A stretch of DNA of 64,000 nt from Brevibacillus sp042683565 (GCF_042683565.1 NZ_JBHUJW010000011.1:1-64000), one strand, 5' to 3'; counted from the stretch's first letter, positions 49,729 to 58,800 are shown. Notes: generated from the letters alone by a model not told the origin. Program-made: numbers and translations.

Positions 49729-50865
49729 ATGAAGAAAAACAGCAGGTGCGTGCGCGGGTGGCAAAAAGCAGTCCTCGCAGCCTTTTTGGCAGTCGGCGTT
49801 GCGTGGGCCGGGACAGGTGCCATGCCTGTATACGCCAAGGCGGAAGCGGCGGAGGGGGTACAAAAGAAAATCAGCAGGATCAGCGTGAACACGAAAACGG
49901 TCGCGCTGAAAAAAGCAGGGACGCAGCAGCTCGTCCTGACGGCTGTCTATACGGACAAGACGACAGAGGAAGTCACGGCCTTGGCGGAATGGAGCTCGGC
50001 AGACAGCGAGATCGCCACAGTGGAGGCGGGCCTGGTGACGGCGACAGGGACAGGCAAGACGAAGATCAAGGCGAGCTACGGTGGGAAGTCCGTCACTGTC
50101 CCGGTCGAGATTGAAGTCATCGGGAAGCTGACCGTCGACCAGAAAAAAATCGCGCTAACCAGCAAAGCGACCAAGCAAATCACGGCTACCGCCACGTATT
50201 CGGACAAGACGACGGCGTCCGTTACAGACGAGGCAAAGTGGCTGTCGGCAAACAAGGATGTTGTCACAGTGGAAAAAGGGCTCGTCACCGCAGTCGGCCC
50301 GGGGAAAACAAAGGTGACCGTCTCCTGCGGCGGCAAAACAGTGAGTATCCCGGTGGAAGTGGATGTCATCGCCAAGCTGCAGCTGGATGCCAAAAAAGTG
50401 TACGTGCATCCGGGGAAAACCCAGACGCTGAAGCTGTCCGCCTTCCTGTCCAACGGCGAACGAATCGATGCCACGGCATTGGCCGAATGGTCGAGCAGCG
50501 ATGAGAAGGTCGTCACGGTGGCGGCTGGTGTCGTGACGGGAGTGGGCTTTGGAAAAGCGAAGATCACGGCCAAGTACGCAGGCAAGACGGTCACCATCCC
50601 CGTGGAGGCGGCTGTCGTGTCCAGCCTGGAGACCGATGCAAGATCCGTCACGCTGAAAGTGGGCGAGACGAAGGACGTGAAGGCGACCGTGACGTACACC
50701 GACGAGACCAAAGCAGAAGTGACCAGCGAAGCGGATTGGACCTCGGTGAACCAAAAGGTGGCGACAGTCGAGGCGGGCAAGATCACGGCGGTGAAAGCAG
50801 GCAAGACGACTGTCATCGCTACGTATAACGGAAAGCTGGTCAACGTGCAAGTAACGGTGAAGTAA
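49729..50865 (+). CDS. Secreted protein with four Ig-like (BIG2-like) repeats
   Basis: 378 residues from ATG 49729 (AAGGAG upstream; an in-frame start at 49603 has none). Signal peptide RCVRGWQKAVLAAFLAVGVAWAGTGAMPVYAKA. The rest is four ~82-residue bacterial Ig-like repeats, each with KxxVxxKxV-type start, AxWSSxDxxVATVxxGxVTGxGxGKTxIxAxYxGKxVxVPVxxxV, at about residues 43-125, 126-208, 209-291 and 292-375. Such repeats extend surface adhesins or wall proteins; there is no anchor motif, so it is presumably secreted or loosely bound. A terminator follows at 50893. Confidence 0.82.
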   Translation: MKKNSRCVRGWQKAVLAAFLAVGVAWAGTGAMPVYAKAEAAEGVQKKISRISVNTKTVALKKAGTQQLVLTAVYTDKTTEEVTALAEWSSADSEIATVEAGLVTATGTGKTKIKASYGGKSVTVPVEIEVIGKLTVDQKKIALTSKATKQITATATYSDKTTASVTDEAKWLSANKDVVTVEKGLVTAVGPGKTKVTVSCGGKTVSIPVEVDVIAKLQLDAKKVYVHPGKTQTLKLSAFLSNGERIDATALAEWSSSDEKVVTVAAGVVTGVGFGKAKITAKYAGKTVTIPVEAAVVSSLETDARSVTLKVGETKDVKATVTYTDETKAEVTSEADWTSVNQKVATVEAGKITAVKAGKTTVIATYNGKLVNVQVTVK

Positions 50866-50892
50866 CCGGCACGCTTATCGGGAAAAGCGCAG

Positions 50893-50919
50893 AGACTGCC
50901 TGTTGGGGGCGGTCTTTTT
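50893..50919 (+). terminator. Terminator after the Ig-like repeat protein
   Basis: 8-bp stem AGACTGCC / GGCGGTCT (one G·U) and TTTTTG. Confidence 0.7.
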
Positions 50920-51006
50920 GCTTGCACGAGTGCGCCTTCCTCTGGCCGCTGTGGTAATCTGTAAAAAAAGACCGGACGAACGGTTGGGATTTGACGGAGG
51001 CTTTTC

Positions 51007-51891
51007 ATGGAAATCAGGCAGCTGCAATATTTTGTGGAAGTGGCAAAGCAAAAGAGCTTTACCCGTGCAGCACAAACCTTGCACGTCTCGCAGCCGTCCA
51101 TCAGCAAAATGATAAAAGCGCTGGAGGAGGAGCTGGGCGTCGCATTGCTCGACCGGGCGGAGCGGAAAATGGAGCTGACCGATGCGGGAGAGCTGGTTTT
51201 CGATCACGCGAAAAAGGTGCTCCAGCTGCTGGACAGTCTGTCCTCGTCAATCGGGGAAATTCGCAACGTGGAGCGCGGACGGGTGAAAATGGGCATGATG
51301 CCGACGGTGGGATCGTTCCTCTTGCCGAACGTCATCGCGCTGTTCAAGAAACATTACCCCGGCATCGAAATCGAGATGAAGGAGTACAGCGCCAAGCTGC
51401 TGGAAATCCAGGTGGAGCAGGGCAGCATCGACGTCGGACTGACCGTGCTGCCGGCGGACACGGATAAGTTCGCAGCGGTCCCGTTGCAGGCAGAAGACCT
51501 GGTCGCCATCGTCCACCGGGAGCACTGGCTCGCCGACCGCCAGTCCGTGAATCTGGCAGAGCTGCGGGATGAGGCATTTATTTTGTTTACGGAGGAGTAT
51601 GCCATCCACGACGTGGTCAAGCAGGCATGTCTGCGCTCCGGCTTTGAACCGCAGGTGGCCTACATGAGCTCGCTGTGGGATTTCGTCGGGGAGCTGGTGG
51701 CGACGCAGCTGGGGATCTCGCTCGTACCCCGCTCCATCGTGCGCCGCCTGAACAACAGCGAGCTGCGCACGGTGGACATCTCCCATCCGGTGATCGACTG
51801 GCAGTACGCCCTCATCTATCGGAAGGACCGTTATTTGTCGCACGCGGCACGGGCGTTTATCGCTTTTGCCAAAGAGCATCTGGGGCTATAA
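51007..51891 (+). CDS. LysR-family regulator (CidR-like)
   Basis: 294 residues, GGAGG site. N-terminal LysR HTH (MEIRQLQYFVEVAKQKSFTRAAQTLHVSQPSISKMIKALEEELG), then the periplasmic-binding-like effector domain with RVKMGMMPTVGSFLLPNVIALFKKHYPGIEIEMKEYSA, EDLVAIVHREHWLA, and MSSLWDFVGELVATQLGISLVPRSIV. It lies 97 bp upstream of lrgA-lrgB in the same direction. The B. subtilis ywbI-ywbH-ywbG arrangement (CidR/CidA/CidB) is similar, suggesting that it regulates the two downstream genes in response to an overflow metabolite such as acetate. Confidence 0.88.
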   Translation: MEIRQLQYFVEVAKQKSFTRAAQTLHVSQPSISKMIKALEEELGVALLDRAERKMELTDAGELVFDHAKKVLQLLDSLSSSIGEIRNVERGRVKMGMMPTVGSFLLPNVIALFKKHYPGIEIEMKEYSAKLLEIQVEQGSIDVGLTVLPADTDKFAAVPLQAEDLVAIVHREHWLADRQSVNLAELRDEAFILFTEEYAIHDVVKQACLRSGFEPQVAYMSSLWDFVGELVATQLGISLVPRSIVRRLNNSELRTVDISHPVIDWQYALIYRKDRYLSHAARAFIAFAKEHLGL

Positions 51892-51988
51892 CCAATCGGA
51901 ATGGATTTTATGATCTTTATGTATTGTACGAATAGTATCGTGACCAGCTAGAATAAACCTACCAACTAGGGAATTCGGGGTGGTCAGG

Positions 51989-52378
51989 ATGAAATCATGG
52001 TTTTTGGCGTTGCCGCAGGTGCTGCTGCTGCTCGTGTTTGCGTGGGTGGGAAAATGGCTTGCCCAGGCATGGCAGCTGCCTGTTCCCGGCAGTCTGATCG
52101 GCATGGGCTTGCTGTTCCTCTGCCTGCATCGCGGCTGGATTCGCCTGCGCTGGGTTGAGGCGGGCGCTGCGCTGCTGTTCTCGCAGATGATTTTGTTTTT
52201 CGTCCCGGCCATTACAGGCATCATGCAATATCCGTGGCTGCTCGGGATCAAAGGGTTGCTCGTGCTGATCGTCGTCGTGAGCGGGTCGGCGTTCGTGATG
52301 ATTTCAACAGGCGCCGTTGCTGAACGGCTGTTCAATCTGGGTGAGGTGAAACGGCGTGACTCTGTGGAACATGGGTAG
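51989..52378 (+). CDS. CidA/LrgA family holin-like protein
   Basis: 129 residues from ATG 51989 (GGGGTGG upstream; the in-frame GTG at 51980 lies inside it). Four TM helices: ALPQVLLLLVFAWVGKWLAQAW, LPVPGSLIGMGLLFLCL, VEAGAALLFSQMILFFVPAITGIMQY and GIKGLLVLIVVVSGSAFVMISTGAVAERLF. The PGSLIGMG and LFFVPA motifs are typical of CidA/LrgA, holin-like proteins tied to murein hydrolase activity and overflow metabolite transport. It overlaps lrgB by 23 bp. Confidence 0.88.
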   Translation: MKSWFLALPQVLLLLVFAWVGKWLAQAWQLPVPGSLIGMGLLFLCLHRGWIRLRWVEAGAALLFSQMILFFVPAITGIMQYPWLLGIKGLLVLIVVVSGSAFVMISTGAVAERLFNLGEVKRRDSVEHG

Positions 52379-53054
52379 TCTTCTCGTGACCGTTCTCTTT
52401 TTTGCGGCTGCCAAACGGTTAAATCGCAAATGGCCGAGCTTGCTGTTATCCCCTGCGATCGTTGCGCCTTTGGGGGTGATTGCCCTGCTGCTCGCGACGG
52501 ATACCCCCTATTCCGCTTATCAGGAAGGGACGGGTCTGTTGAGCGAGATGCTGGGGGCTGTCACCGTCGCCTTTGCCATCCCGCTTTACCGCAACTGGCC
52601 GATTCTCGTCTCGCACTGGCGGATGATCGTAGGCAGCCTCGCCACCGGTTCGCTGATCGCCATCCTCGCCGGAGTCTCGACGACCATGCTGCTCGGTCTG
52701 GGGCAAGAAGCGGCGATCAGCGTCATTCCGCGCTCCATTACATTGCCGATCGCGGTCGGGCTGTCGGAGTCCATCGGCGGCATTTCGAGCCTGACGGCGC
52801 TGTTCGTGATGCTGACCAGCTTTGCCGGCGTCTTCTGGGCACCGGTCCTCATCCGGCGAATGAGGCTGCGCCATCCAGTGTCCATCGGCCTGATGTACGG
52901 CATGGGCGCACATGTGCTCGGCATGGCAAAGGCGATGGAGCAGGGCGAACTGGAAGGCAGCAGCGCGACGCTCGCCGTTATCGCCGGGGCAGTCATGACA
53001 GTAGCATGGGCGTTTCTGCTCCTGCCGGTCATTTTGTCTTGGATGGGGGTATAA
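52356..53054 (+). CDS. CidB/LrgB family membrane protein
   Basis: 232 residues, GTG start with a GGTGAGGTG site inside the upstream gene. Polytopic LrgB protein with SLLVTVLFFAAAKRLNRKWPSLLLSPAIVAPLGVIALLLAT, YSAYQEGTGLLSEMLGAVTVAFAIPLYRNW, ISVIPRSITLPIAVGLSESIGGISSLTALFVMLTSF and GMGAHVLGMAKAMEQGELEGSSATLAVIAGAVMTV; PRSITLP and SSLTA are signatures. It forms the CidA/CidB (LrgA/LrgB) pair that acts with holin-like activity or exports/imports organic acids such as pyruvate. Confidence 0.9.
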   Translation: MTLWNMGSLLVTVLFFAAAKRLNRKWPSLLLSPAIVAPLGVIALLLATDTPYSAYQEGTGLLSEMLGAVTVAFAIPLYRNWPILVSHWRMIVGSLATGSLIAILAGVSTTMLLGLGQEAAISVIPRSITLPIAVGLSESIGGISSLTALFVMLTSFAGVFWAPVLIRRMRLRHPVSIGLMYGMGAHVLGMAKAMEQGELEGSSATLAVIAGAVMTVAWAFLLLPVILSWMGV

Positions 53055-53112
53055 GGGGCTGACAGGAAGAGTGGCACCGCAAAATGCCGCCGTGCAGACC
53101 TTCTGCCGTAAC

Positions 53113-53152
53113 AAAAAATGACACCGAGATCAGGAATCCGGTGTCATTTTTT
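53113..53152. terminator. Bidirectional terminator between lrgB and a lipoprotein gene
   Basis: Stem AAAAAATGACACCG / CGGTGTCATTTTTT around a 12-nt loop. Confidence 0.85.
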
Positions 53153-53210
53153 AGCGTTTGATAATCGACTCTGGAATGGTAAAATCCTACGAAGGCAGAT
53201 CTGGGTATCT

Positions 53211-53858
53211 TTACTTTGATGCGAGAATGGAGTTTATTTTATCTAAACTTTGATTGATTTTATTGAATGAACGATTCAATTGTATCGTATAGCTATCGCT
53301 ATCTCGATTGAACTTGCTTGATTGAGCTTGGTCCAATACTGACATGTTCAAACGCAGCACCGACAATTCGTTTTGGACTTTTTGTATAGTCTGTTTAGCG
53401 GTAAAAGAAATTCGTTGCTCGTGTTGCTCTGCCAGTGGTTCGAGAACCCGTTCACTTACCTCTTGGATCGTTTTACGAAGTTTAGATATGATGAAATTAA
53501 GTTCTTCTGCATCTTTTTGTTTAATCAGTTCATCGCGGATGGACAAGTCTAAATTTTTCAAAGTGACCATACGTCCTGGTTCGTATGGATAGGTATGTTC
53601 CCATAATTTTATGGCACCTACAGTTTGTTCGAGATAACCGAAAGTTGAGACGTCGTCTGGATTGTATTTGCGAAGTAGTCCATCAATGACTGAAATGTAG
53701 GTGTACTCATTGGAAATTTGAACAAAATAGTTTATTTCTGCATCCGACAAGAGCATATCTCGATAGGTTGTATCACTTTCACTCAACGTATTATGGGAAC
53801 AACCAGAGAGGAAAACGAGACTGAAAACAAGTGTCAAACTTGTAATGGTTGCCTTCAT
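53211..53858 (-). CDS. Helical lipoprotein of unknown function
   Basis: 215 residues from ATG 53858, AGGAGGTAAC upstream (an extra in-frame start at 53873 is weaker). Lipobox TLVFSLVFLSGC|S. The mature protein is nearly all helical and coiled-coil-like: SDAEINYFVQISNEYTYISVIDGLLRKYNPDDVST, then KNLDLSIRDELIKQKDAEELNFIISKLRKTIQEVSERVLEPLAEQHEQRISFTAKQTIQKVQNELSVLRLNMSVLDQAQ and KINQSLDKINSIL. AT-rich compared with its neighbours. Function unknown; a possible envelope or spore-germination associated protein. Confidence 0.65.
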   Translation of the reverse strand: MKATITSLTLVFSLVFLSGCSHNTLSESDTTYRDMLLSDAEINYFVQISNEYTYISVIDGLLRKYNPDDVSTFGYLEQTVGAIKLWEHTYPYEPGRMVTLKNLDLSIRDELIKQKDAEELNFIISKLRKTIQEVSERVLEPLAEQHEQRISFTAKQTIQKVQNELSVLRLNMSVLDQAQSSKFNRDSDSYTIQLNRSFNKINQSLDKINSILASK

Positions 53859-54001
53859 TGTTACCTCCTGCATGAAGTTTCAATCATTTATTATACTGTT
53901 ATACATGACAAAATACATTATAACCGCCCTTGTTCCCGAGTCTGAAGCATGTATCGCTGAAAAAAAGCCCGCGTTCAAGCAGGTTGAAATATGAGTGAAC
54001 G

Positions 54002-54030
54002 ATCCCGTCTGGCTACCAGGCGGGATTTTT
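54002..54030 (+). terminator. Terminator-like hairpin upstream of tgl
   Basis: 11-bp stem ATCCCGTCTGG / CCAGGCGGGAT, 3-nt loop, then TTTTT, 115 bp before the tgl start. No plus-strand gene precedes it, so it may act in the tgl leader or isolate tgl. Confidence 0.55.
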
Positions 54031-54145
54031 GCATTGCGCCAAAAGCTCCCCGGAAAGGTTTGAGGCAGCCCGGTTTTCCGGTCTCACATCGCGCTGGACC
54101 TGTGCATAGACATATTCGTAATGGAGTGCGAGAAGGGGGATACCC

Positions 54146-54970
54146 ATGATTCTGATTGCCGGAACGCAGGTCAACCCGTCTTCGCTGGCGTCGAGCTGGA
54201 GATTGAACGCGGTGCAGACCGAGATAGTCGAGAAGATGGCGCGCAGCCCGGAGACCTTTGACTATCCGACACCGGAGATGCTGCAGTTTGAATTGAAGAT
54301 GCGGGATCATTTGGTGAGATCGGCCAGGGCGCTCAACACAAGCGGGCTCGCTTTTTCTACTTTTGAGGATTCGCGCTGCAACGAGGCGTACTGGCACCGG
54401 ACGGAGCTGGGCGGGTTCCGGCTGCGCAGCGGCGTCCTGCCCTCGCAAGGCATCATCGACATCTTCCGGAACGGCCATCTGTATGCGACAGAATGTGCCA
54501 CCGCGATGGTGATTATCATGTACCACGCTGCGCTGCGGTCGATCAGGCAAGCGGATTTTGAACGGATGTTCGCCGATATTTTGCTCTACGACTGGCGCTA
54601 TGACAAGGACCTTGACTTGCAGACGGCGGTTACGGGCACGTTTTTGCCAGGCGACATCCTTTACTTTGCCAACCCGGACTACAACCCGGCAAAGCCGTGG
54701 TGGCAGGGAGAGAACGCGGTGGATCTGGGGAGAGGGCTGTATTACGGGCACGGTGCCGGAATCAAGACCGCAGAGGAACTGATCGACTTCCTGAACGGGG
54801 AGAGAATCAGGGGAGCGACGCGATCTGCCTTTCTCGTCCGGCAAGCCACCAGGCCCGGCTTTGCCTACCTGTCGGCGTTCAACGATAATCCGCCCGGAAT
54901 GTCAGGGCGCATGCAAGGCGTGAGCGCACGCATTTTTGCCAGGGCCGGATCTTCGCGCTGGGAGGGATGA
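54146..54970 (+). CDS. tgl: Protein-glutamine gamma-glutamyltransferase (spore coat transglutaminase)
   Basis: 274 residues, AAGGGGG site. Closely matches B. subtilis Tgl in layout: MILIAGTQVNP..., LQFELKMRDHLVRSARALNTSGLAFSTF, then the catalytic cysteine Cys117 in LYATECATAMVIIMYHAALRS, ILLYDWRYDKDLDLQTA, GDILYFANPDYNPAKPWWQGENAVDLGRGLYYGHGAGI, with the Glu in GEN. Tgl cross-links spore coat proteins (e.g. GerQ) through epsilon-(gamma-glutamyl)lysine bonds late in sporulation, so expression should be in the mother cell. The presence argues strongly for an endospore former. The C-terminal ~30 residues extend beyond the B. subtilis protein. Confidence 0.9.
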   Translation: MILIAGTQVNPSSLASSWRLNAVQTEIVEKMARSPETFDYPTPEMLQFELKMRDHLVRSARALNTSGLAFSTFEDSRCNEAYWHRTELGGFRLRSGVLPSQGIIDIFRNGHLYATECATAMVIIMYHAALRSIRQADFERMFADILLYDWRYDKDLDLQTAVTGTFLPGDILYFANPDYNPAKPWWQGENAVDLGRGLYYGHGAGIKTAEELIDFLNGERIRGATRSAFLVRQATRPGFAYLSAFNDNPPGMSGRMQGVSARIFARAGSSRWEG

Positions 54971-55021
54971 GCAGAAAAAACGGCTTGCCAGGCTACGGCG
55001 CAGCCGAAGCCATCGCTGTGC

Positions 55022-55066
55022 AAAAAAGCAGCCTCGCGCCTATGGTTGCGGCAGCGAGGCTGTTTT
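55022..55066. terminator. Terminator between tgl and solA-like gene
   Basis: 9-bp stem CAGCCTCGC / GCGAGGCTG with T tracts on both strands (CTTTTTT on the minus strand). Confidence 0.75.
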
Positions 55067-55070
55067 CCGT

Positions 55071-56207
55071 TCAGTCGCAAAAACGCCTGAGAGAGAACAT
55101 GGACAGATCGTACGTGGACGAGCCGCGGGTGAGCAGTTCGCTGGCGGCTTCTCCGACCGCGCTGGCAAATTTGAAGCCGTGGCCGGAAAATCCCGCGGCG
55201 ATCACGATCTGCGGATAGTCCGGATGGCGGTCGATGATGAAATGCTCGTCCGGCGTCATCGTGTAGATGCACACGCGGCCTTGGCGCAGCGGCCCTGCTG
55301 CCTGCGGCATGTACGTCTCCAGAAAGGCGCGGACATCGCCCTCATCGGACAGGAAGGCACCGAATGTCCGCTCCAACTGATCGGGGTCGATCTCGATTCC
55401 TCCGTCGTGCCTGCCGATCTTGACACCCGCCTGATCGATGCTCGGAAATCCGTAGTACATAGACTCTTCCAGATTGAAAATAAATGCGGGGAACCGGTCT
55501 GCGCTGTACAGTTCCTCGTCTGCTCCGAACCAGGCGACGGTTTTGCGGGTCGGGACGAGCGGCAGCTTCAGGCCGAGAGAAGCGAGCAGGGCGGGATTCC
55601 ACGCACCGGCGCTAAGCAGCAGCCTCTCCCCGCGATAGGTGCCGCTCGCTGTATGGACGATGACCCCTGCGCCGTCCGGAGAGAGGCTGGTCACGGGCGT
55701 GTTGGTCAGCAGCCGGGCACCAGCGGCAAGCGCCTGCTCGCGGTAGGAGGTGATGCATGCTTCCGCATAAAGGACACCAGAGGAAGGTTCCAGGCAGGCG
55801 TAATAATCGTCCGGCAGCAGAATGCCGGGCCAGCGCTTGTTGACCTCTGCCGCCTGCAATACTTCCAGAGGGAGGGAATACGCCCTGGCGCTCTCCCGCA
55901 GCTCCTGCAGGAAGGGGCAGTCTGTCGGCCCTGCGCTGAGCACGCCTGTCTGCTCGAACAGTTTGGTCCCGGCAGCCTTCTGCAACTCAAGCCACAGCTC
56001 TTGGGCGCGCAAGACGAGCGGAACGTACTGCTTGCCTTCCCCGTAGGCGTGGCGGATGATGCGGGTGTCGCCGTGGTGGCTGCCCATCGTGTGCGGCGGG
56101 TCCCAGGCATCCAGCATGAGGGTGCGCACGCCCTGCTTCGCCAGATAGTAACCGGCAGCCATGCCCATCGATCCTGCTCCGGCAATGATGACATCGTAGT
56201 GCTCCAT
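55071..56207 (-). CDS. Sarcosine oxidase / N-methyl-L-amino acid oxidase-like flavoenzyme
   Basis: 378 residues from ATG 56207 (GGGGGGAT upstream; longer in-frame starts lack one). Monomeric sarcosine oxidase (MSOX/SolA) type: dinucleotide-binding MEHYDVIIAGAGSMGMAAGYYLAKQGVRTLMLDAWDPPHTMGSHHGDTRIIRHAYGEG, GVLYAEACITSYREQALAAGARLLTNTPVTSL, LLLSAGAWNPALLASLGLKLPLVPTRKTVAWFG, and late VCIYTMTPDEHFIIDRHPDYPQIVIAAGFSGHGFKFASAVGE; the Cys of VCIYTMTP is the covalent FAD site. It oxidises N-methyl amino acids to formaldehyde, glycine-type amino acid and H2O2. Single gene; true substrate may be N-methyltryptophan or sarcosine. Confidence 0.9.
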   Translation of the reverse strand: MEHYDVIIAGAGSMGMAAGYYLAKQGVRTLMLDAWDPPHTMGSHHGDTRIIRHAYGEGKQYVPLVLRAQELWLELQKAAGTKLFEQTGVLSAGPTDCPFLQELRESARAYSLPLEVLQAAEVNKRWPGILLPDDYYACLEPSSGVLYAEACITSYREQALAAGARLLTNTPVTSLSPDGAGVIVHTASGTYRGERLLLSAGAWNPALLASLGLKLPLVPTRKTVAWFGADEELYSADRFPAFIFNLEESMYYGFPSIDQAGVKIGRHDGGIEIDPDQLERTFGAFLSDEGDVRAFLETYMPQAAGPLRQGRVCIYTMTPDEHFIIDRHPDYPQIVIAAGFSGHGFKFASAVGEAASELLTRGSSTYDLSMFSLRRFCD

Positions 56208-56397
56208 ACGTATCCCCCCAATAGTGATCGTAAGCATATAGAAATAATTATGTTTATTATCCTGCAAGAGCATCAGGAAATCGAGATGTGCTTTTCGGAT
56301 TTTTGCAAAGCGTACAGGCATACTTCGATGCAGACGGAAATGTTGGCAAGGTAGAATGGCTGGGAAAACGCCACTCGTTTGCAAAGGAGAATGCGCT

Positions 56398-56997
56398 ATG
56401 GCACATGTCACGATTCAGCCGAAAATATTGTACTACGGAGCGCCAGTCGTATTGCTGTCGACAGAAAACCCGGACGGCTCCACCAATATCACGCCGCTTT
56501 CCTCTTCCTGGGCGCTCGGCCAATCGGTCGTGCTCGGCCTGGGGGTAGGCTCGCAGGGCTTTGCGAATCTGTGCGAGCGTGCGGAATGTGTCATCAACCT
56601 GCCGGATGCGGGGATGTGGCGCAAGGTCGAGGCGCTTGCTTCCCTGACCGGACTCTTCCCCGTCCCGCCATACAAAGAGCAGCTCGGGTTTCGCTGGGAA
56701 AAGGACAAGTTCGCTGCCGCATCCCTCACGCCAATGAAATCGGTATCGGTCCGCCCTGAGCGCATCGCCGAATGTCCTCTCCAGCTCGAAGCAGTCGTCA
56801 GGCAGATCATTCGCTCGGAAGGGGAGGGGGGATTTGCCATCGTGGAGACAGATGTGCGGCATGTGCATGCGGAAGAGCGCATCGTCATCGGCGATCGCTA
56901 CGTCAGCCCCCGGGACTGGAATCCGCTCATCTACAATTTCCGCCATTATTTCGGACTCGGCGCGGAATTGGGCAAGACATTCCGCTCGGAGACGTGA
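56398..56997 (+). CDS. Flavin reductase family (FMN-binding split barrel) protein
   Basis: 199 residues from ATG 56398 (AAAGGAG upstream). Split-barrel motifs: YYGAPVVLLSTENPDGSTNITPLSSSWALGQSVVLGLGVGSQGFANL, CVINLPDAGMWRKVEALASLTG, PYKEQLGFRWEKDKF, QLEAVVRQIIRSEGEGGFAIVETDVRHVHAEERIV and DWNPLIYNFRHYFGLG. Such proteins bind FMN and act as flavin reductases or pair with a monooxygenase. No such partner is near. Not the covalent type. Confidence 0.82.
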   Translation: MAHVTIQPKILYYGAPVVLLSTENPDGSTNITPLSSSWALGQSVVLGLGVGSQGFANLCERAECVINLPDAGMWRKVEALASLTGLFPVPPYKEQLGFRWEKDKFAAASLTPMKSVSVRPERIAECPLQLEAVVRQIIRSEGEGGFAIVETDVRHVHAEERIVIGDRYVSPRDWNPLIYNFRHYFGLGAELGKTFRSET

Positions 56998-57151
56998 GGC
57001 AGTCAGTCCAAGTCTGCTCTTTGCGGGCGAGGATCGCGGGCTTTTCGGAAAAGAGTTCCTCTTTTCCCCCAACTTACTCTCACAATCCGGGCGAAATTTA
57101 CCGAAACCATATAGTAGACAGATTTCGATTATGGAAGTAGGGAGTGTCACG

Positions 57152-57961
57152 ATGGAAAAGTCGACCTTGATAGGTATCGCACTAGGTGTTGTCGCATTAA
57201 TTGTCGGGATGATTTTGAAGCACGCCAGTCCCTCTGCATTGATTAACCCGGCTGCATTCATGATTATTATCGTAGGGACGACTGCCTCTATTTTCAACGC
57301 GTTTCCGTTGTCGGAAGTCAAAAGGATTCCCGCCCTTTTCAAGGTTGTGTTTACCGAGCAGAAGCTGCCCAACAAGCGCGAGCTGATCGGCCAGTTTATG
57401 AACTGGGCATCCATCGCCCGTCGTGAAGGTTTGCTCGCTCTTGAAAACACCTCCGACGAGATTGAAGATCCTTTTTTGCGGAACGGCATGAAGATGATTA
57501 TCGACGGTGGAGAGCCTGACTTCGTACGGGATGTATTGAACGAGGAAATCCACGCTATCGAAGAACGCCACCAGGCAGGAGCACTGGTATTCAGTCAGGC
57601 GGGCAGCTATGCGCCGACCCTTGGGGTACTGGGCGCCGTAGTCGGGCTGATCGCTGCGCTTGGCAACTTGAGCGACACAGATGTGCTGGGCATATCCATC
57701 GCGGCTGCGTTCGTCGCTACCTTGCTCGGTATTTTTACGGGATACGTGTTGTGGCACCCTTTTGCGAACAAGTTGAAACGAAAATCCAAGCAGGAAATCG
57801 AGATCAAAAAGATCATGGTGGAAGGTCTTCTTTCCATCCAGGCCGGGGTTTCTCCGGCAGCGATCGAACAAAAGCTGCTCGTGTACATTCCGTACAAAGA
57901 GCGTGTCGAGGCGAAGGAAGAAGAGAAGAAGGAGGAAGGAGCTGCAGTAGCCAATGGCTAA
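57152..57961 (+). CDS. motA: Flagellar motor stator protein MotA
   Basis: 269 residues, ATG 57152 with GGGAGTG upstream; longer in-frame open sequence has no site. Four TM helices: KSTLIGIALGVVALIVGMIL, PAAFMIIIVGTTASIFNAFPL, and two near GALVFSQAGSYAPTLGVLGAVVGLIAALGNL and IAAAFVATLLGIFTGYVLWHPFANKL. The cytoplasmic loop carries charged residues (RREGLLALENTSDEIEDPFLRNG) that contact FliG. With MotB it forms the H+ or Na+ stator. The stop overlaps the motB start by 8 bp. Confidence 0.93.
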   Translation: MEKSTLIGIALGVVALIVGMILKHASPSALINPAAFMIIIVGTTASIFNAFPLSEVKRIPALFKVVFTEQKLPNKRELIGQFMNWASIARREGLLALENTSDEIEDPFLRNGMKMIIDGGEPDFVRDVLNEEIHAIEERHQAGALVFSQAGSYAPTLGVLGAVVGLIAALGNLSDTDVLGISIAAAFVATLLGIFTGYVLWHPFANKLKRKSKQEIEIKKIMVEGLLSIQAGVSPAAIEQKLLVYIPYKERVEAKEEEKKEEGAAVANG

Positions 57962-58766
57962 GCGATCCAAACGACATTCCGGGCATGAAGAGCACATGGA
58001 CGAGACTTGGCTGGTGCCCTACTCTGATCTGCTCACCTTGCTGCTTGCTCTGTTCATCGTCCTGTTTGCCTCCAGCGAGATGGATGCGAAAAAGTTCGAT
58101 CAGATGGTGAAGTCATTCAGCGTGGCGTTAAATGGCGGGACAGGCGTCCTGAACCAGCCGAGCCCGGTGCCGCTCGATCCGGTCATGGCCCAGCAGACGA
58201 TCCACAAAGGCGCGCAGGAAGCGGAAGAGCCGAAGACCGAAGAGGAGAAAAAGCTGGAGGAAGCCGTGCGCAAAGAGACGCAGGACTTGAAAAACCTGCA
58301 GTCGCAGCTGGAAGGCTACATACAGAAAAACAAACTGCAGGACAAGCTCCAGACCAGGATGACGGAAGAAGGGCTGCTCATTACGATCCTCGACAATGCG
58401 CTGTTCGACTCCGGAAAGGCCGATCTCAAGCCAGAAGCGCGGAAACTCGCGACGGAGATGGCAGCGATGCTCGTTCCCCATCCGAAAAAGGTCACCGTAA
58501 CCGGACACACGGACAACGTACCGATCCATCGGGCCGATTTTCCGTCCAACTGGGATTTGAGCGCGAAACGTGCGGTTAATTTCCTCAAAGTATTGCTGGA
58601 AAACCCGAAACTCAATCCGACCAAATTCAGCGCTACCGGGATGGGCGAATACCACCCGGTCGCATCCAACGCGACGGCGGAAGGCCGAGCGAAAAACAGG
58701 CGGGTAGAAGTCGCAATCTTGCGCGATCTGGCTTCTCCGCCGAAGAATACGATAACAACTCCATAA
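57954..58766 (+). CDS. motB: Flagellar motor stator protein MotB
   Basis: 270 residues. N-terminal TM helix with the essential ion-binding aspartate (YSDLLTLLLALFIVLFASSEMD, Asp25), a plug-like MVKSFSVALNGGTGV region and an OmpA-type peptidoglycan-binding domain (ALFDSGKADLKPEARKLATEMAAML, KVTVTGHTDNVPIHRADFPSNWDLSAKRAVNFLKVLL, FSATGMGEYHPVASNATAEGRAKNRRVEV). Between are charged coiled-coil residues (AEEPKTEEEKKLEEAVRKETQDLKNLQSQLEGYIQKN). Overlaps motA. Confidence 0.94.
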   Translation: MAKRSKRHSGHEEHMDETWLVPYSDLLTLLLALFIVLFASSEMDAKKFDQMVKSFSVALNGGTGVLNQPSPVPLDPVMAQQTIHKGAQEAEEPKTEEEKKLEEAVRKETQDLKNLQSQLEGYIQKNKLQDKLQTRMTEEGLLITILDNALFDSGKADLKPEARKLATEMAAMLVPHPKKVTVTGHTDNVPIHRADFPSNWDLSAKRAVNFLKVLLENPKLNPTKFSATGMGEYHPVASNATAEGRAKNRRVEVAILRDLASPPKNTITTP

Positions 58767-58771
58767 ACAAG

Positions 58772-58800
58772 AGGGATAGCCCGGCGGGTGCTATCCCTTT
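58772..58800 (+). terminator. Terminator after motB
   Basis: 9-bp stem AGGGATAGC / GCTATCCCT, 8-nt loop, then TTCC. Confidence 0.65.

Noticed and set aside
57060..57151. Sigma-D promoter upstream of motA
   Set aside because: No TAAA-N15-GCCGATAT match was found; the region is only generally AT-rich.
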